Assembly: GCA_022600695.1 (NCBI GenBank)
Contig: JAHZJY010000037.1
Span: 1 to 6,851 of the forward strand
Direction of reading: 5' to 3'
DNA length: 6,851 bases
Source of the DNA: Actinomycetes bacterium
GTDB taxonomy: Bacteria > Actinomycetota > Actinomycetes > Mycobacteriales > Mycobacteriaceae
Of this stretch, positions 4,470 through 6,851 are shown piece by piece. A program made the translations under genes and the position numbers. The stretch's first letter is position 1. Every line of letters starts with the position of its first letter. The notes below the pieces were generated by a model that had not been told where the DNA came from, ran no database searches, and saw only the letters and a list, made by a program, of their open reading frames with translations.

Positions 4470-6851
4470 GTGCTTCCGAATCTGACCCGCAATGAGGCCA
4501 TCGAGCGCGCGGCACTGGTGACCGTCGAGCGCTACCGGATCGAACTCGACCTGACCGTCGGCGACAAAGAGTTCCGCTCCAGGACCACCGTCGAGTTCGA
4601 AGCCCTACCGGGGGCAGACAGCTATATCGACCTGGCCGCCGACCGGGTACACCGAGCTGTTCTCAACGGCCACGATATCGACATCACGGATTACGACGAG
4701 TCACGCGGGATCACCCTGAGCGGCCTCGCGCAACGCAATGTGCTCGTCGTCGAGGCCGACTGCCGCTACTCGAACACCGGTGAGGGACTGCACCGCTTCG
4801 TCGACCCGGTCGACGAGCACGTGTACCTCTACTCACAGTTCGAGACCGCCGACGCCAAGCGGATGTTCGCCTGCTTCGACCAGCCGGATCTCAAGGCGAC
4901 CTTCGATATCGCGGTGACCGCACCGGCCCACTGGGAAGTGATCTCCAACGGCGCCACGACCGATGTGCAGAAGCACGGCGAAACCAGGACCCACACCTTC
5001 GCGACGACACCGCGGATGAGCACCTATCTGGTGGCGTTGGTGGCCGGGCCCTATGCACGGTGGGATGACGTCTACTCCGATGAATTCGGCGAGATCCCCC
5101 TGGGCCTGTTCTGCCGTGCCTCGCTGGCGCCGTTCATGGATGCCGAACGACTGTTCACCGAAACGAAACAGGGATTCGGCTTCTACCACTGCAATTTCGG
5201 GGTTCCCTACGCGTTCGGCAAGTACGACCAATTGTTCGTCCCGGAATTCAATGCCGGCGCGATGGAGAACGCCGGCGCCGTGACCTTCCTCGAGGACTAT
5301 GTGTTCCGCAGCAAGGTCACCCGGGCCTCCTACGAACGGCGAGCCGAAACGGTGCTGCACGAGATGGCGCATATGTGGTTCGGCGACCTGGTGACCATGC
5401 GGTGGTGGGACGATCTGTGGCTCAATGAGTCGTTCGCGACGTTCGCTTCGGTGCTGTGCCAGGCCGACGCGACCGAGTACAGCGAGGCCTGGACAACCTT
5501 CGCCAACGTGGAGAAATCCTGGGCCTACCGACAGGACCAGTTGCCGTCCACCCATCCGATTGCGGCCGATATCCCCGATCTGCACGCCGTCGAGGTGAAC
5601 TTCGACGGCATCACCTATGCCAAGGGCGCCAGTGTTCTCAAGCAACTGGTGGCCTATGTCGGCCTGGACCACTTCCTGGCCGGACTACGGGACTACTTCG
5701 CCGCGCATGCATTCGACAACGCCACCTTCGACGACCTGCTCGGCGCGCTGGAGCGGTCATCCGGCCGCGACCTGTCCGACTGGGGCCGGCAGTGGTTGAA
5801 GACCACCGGGCTCAATTCCCTGCTCGCCGACTTCGACGTCGACGACGAGGGCCGGTTCACCCGGTTCGCCATCCGCCAGGGCGGAGCCAGCCCGGGCGCC
5901 GGGGAGACCCGGGTGCACCGGCTGGCGATCGGTGTCTATGACGACACCGGCAACGGCAAGCTGGTGCGCACCCACCGCGAGGAGGTCGATGTCGCCGGCC
6001 AGTTCACCGAGGTCACAGCGCTGCGGGGTGTTGGGCGCGGCAAGCTGGTGCTGGTCAACGACGACGACCTGACCTACTGCTCGATGCGCCTGGACCCGGA
6101 GTCACTCGGCGTCGCGCTTGAGCGCATCGCCGATATCGCCGACCCGCTGCCCCGCACGCTGGTGTGGTCGGCGGCCTGGGAGATGACCCGGGACGCGGAA
6201 TTGCAGGCTCGCGACTTCGTCGCCCTGGTGATGCGGGGGGTACACGGCGAGACCGAGGTCGGCGTCGCCCAGCGCCTGCTGATGCAGGCCCAGACCGCGT
6301 TGAACGCCTACGCCGAGCCGGTCTGGGCGGCCGGTACGGGCTGGCCGGCCTTCGCCGACCGGCTGCTGGAGTTGGCCCGCGGCGCCGAGCCGGGCTCGGA
6401 TCACCAACTGGCGTTCGTCAATGCGCTGTGCACCTCGAGACTGTCTGCGGAACAGCTGGAGGTCCCCGCCGATCTGCTCGACCGGGATCCGGCCGCCTGC
6501 GGGCTCCCCGGGCTTCACGTCGACACCGATCTGCGGTGGCGTCTGGTGACCGCGCTGGCCGCCGGCGGCCGTATCGATGCGGATGGGCCGGAGACCCCGT
6601 TCATCGACGCCGAACTGCAGCGGGACCCGACCGCGGCCGGTAAGCGGCACGCGGCCACCGCATCTGCGGCCCGGCCACAGTCCGACGTCAAGCACCGGGC
6701 CTGGCGCGAGGTGATCGAGGACGACACCCTGCCCAACATCACCGCCCGGGCGATCATCGCCGGGTTCTCCCGGCCCGGTCAGGGCGAGTTGCTGGCACCG
6801 TTCGCCGGACATTACTTCGACGCCATCGGGAAAGTCTGGGAACGGCGCTCC
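4470..6851 (+). CDS. pepN: Aminopeptidase N, M1 zinc metallopeptidase (3' end outside window)
   Basis: The first 794 residues of an M1-family aminopeptidase that removes N-terminal amino acids from peptides in the cytosol. The frame is open to the window edge, so about 65-70 residues and the stop are missing, judging by the roughly 861 residues I recall for M. tuberculosis PepN (Rv2467). The N-terminal beta domain begins [20 protein letters not shown] and includes [20 protein letters not shown]. The catalytic domain has the substrate-anchoring motif GAMEN (263-267), the zinc site HEMAH (His297, Glu298, His301) with third ligand Glu320 in WLNES, and the proton-donor Tyr383 in GITYAKGAS. Beyond about residue 530 is an ERAP1-like helical C-terminal domain, including [19 protein letters not shown]. 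No signal peptide is present. GTG 4470 is the first start that matches the family N-terminus. All catalytic residues are intact and no frameshift was seen. It is divergent from the reductase across a 23-bp gap. Confidence 0.96.
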   Translation, partial: MLPNLTRNEAIERAALVTVERYRIELDLTVGDKEFRSRTTVEFEALPGADSYIDLAADRVHRAVLNGHDIDITDYDESRGITLSGLAQRNVLVVEADCRYSNTGEGLHRFVDPVDEHVYLYSQFETADAKRMFACFDQPDLKATFDIAVTAPAHWEVISNGATTDVQKHGETRTHTFATTPRMSTYLVALVAGPYARWDDVYSDEFGEIPLGLFCRASLAPFMDAERLFTETKQGFGFYHCNFGVPYAFGKYDQLFVPEFNAGAMENAGAVTFLEDYVFRSKVTRASYERRAETVLHEMAHMWFGDLVTMRWWDDLWLNESFATFASVLCQADATEYSEAWTTFANVEKSWAYRQDQLPSTHPIAADIPDLHAVEVNFDGITYAKGASVLKQLVAYVGLDHFLAGLRDYFAAHAFDNATFDDLLGALERSSGRDLSDWGRQWLKTTGLNSLLADFDVDDEGRFTRFAIRQGGASPGAGETRVHRLAIGVYDDTGNGKLVRTHREEVDVAGQFTEVTALRGVGRGKLVLVNDDDLTYCSMRLDPESLGVALERIADIADPLPRTLVWSAAWEMTRDAELQARDFVALVMRGVHGETEVGVAQRLLMQAQTALNAYAEPVWAAGTGWPAFADRLLELARGAEPGSDHQLAFVNALCTSRLSAEQLEVPADLLDRDPAACGLPGLHVDTDLRWRLVTALAAGGRIDADGPETPFIDAELQRDPTAAGKRHAATASAARPQSDVKHRAWREVIEDDTLPNITARAIIAGFSRPGQGELLAPFAGHYFDAIGKVWERRS

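Noticed and set aside
4833..5672. Minus-strand 279-residue open frame inside pepN
   Set aside because: It covers the pepN catalytic domain on the opposite strand and is explained by codon bias. No family motif was recognised in it.
6102..6812. Minus-strand 236-residue open frame in the 3' part of pepN
   Set aside because: The pepN frame is continuous and family-like through this region, so this is an antisense shadow.

Overview
The window looks like chromosomal DNA of a mycobacterium, most likely a fast-growing Mycolicibacterium-type species. It is GC-rich with strong GC3 codon bias and uses GTG starts. Its gene order matches the Mycobacterium tuberculosis block I recall as tRNA-Gly, lipP (Rv2463), nei (Rv2464c), rpiB (Rv2465c), Rv2466c, pepN (Rv2467). 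That assignment rests on remembered family sequences and synteny, not on a search.

Layout. Bases 1-69 hold a probable promoter, followed by a complete tRNA-Gly with anticodon UCC (70-140). After a 182-base leader comes lipP (323-1525, +), a serine beta-lactamase-fold esterase. Next is a small unrecognised membrane-anchored protein with a Gly/aromatic/Asp tail (1578-2393, +), which I do not recall at this place in M. tuberculosis. Its 3' end is a 15-bp tandem array, followed directly by a separate 25-bp tandem array that fills the convergent intergenic gap. On the minus strand a compact three-gene unit reads right to left: a mycothiol-dependent thioredoxin-fold reductase (4446-3814), rpiB (3770-3285) and nei (3279-2473). 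The last gene, pepN (from 4470, +), is divergent from the reductase and runs off the right edge without its stop.

How the genes fit together. The minus-strand unit combines thiol redox chemistry, pentose-phosphate isomerisation and oxidative base-excision repair, which is compatible with an oxidative-stress theme, though that is inference. The lipP esterase and PepN are ordinary hydrolytic enzymes. I see no new defence, mobile or biosynthetic system. This is a core-genome region, and the most notable things are small-scale structures. These are a 34-bp perfect palindrome inside nei, a 25-bp array that seems to have grown out of the 3' end of nei, an in-frame GGGDF repeat array, a 23-bp divergent gap with two overlapping -10 motifs suggesting leaderless transcripts in both directions, and a CPWA active site where I recall CPWC in M. 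tuberculosis.
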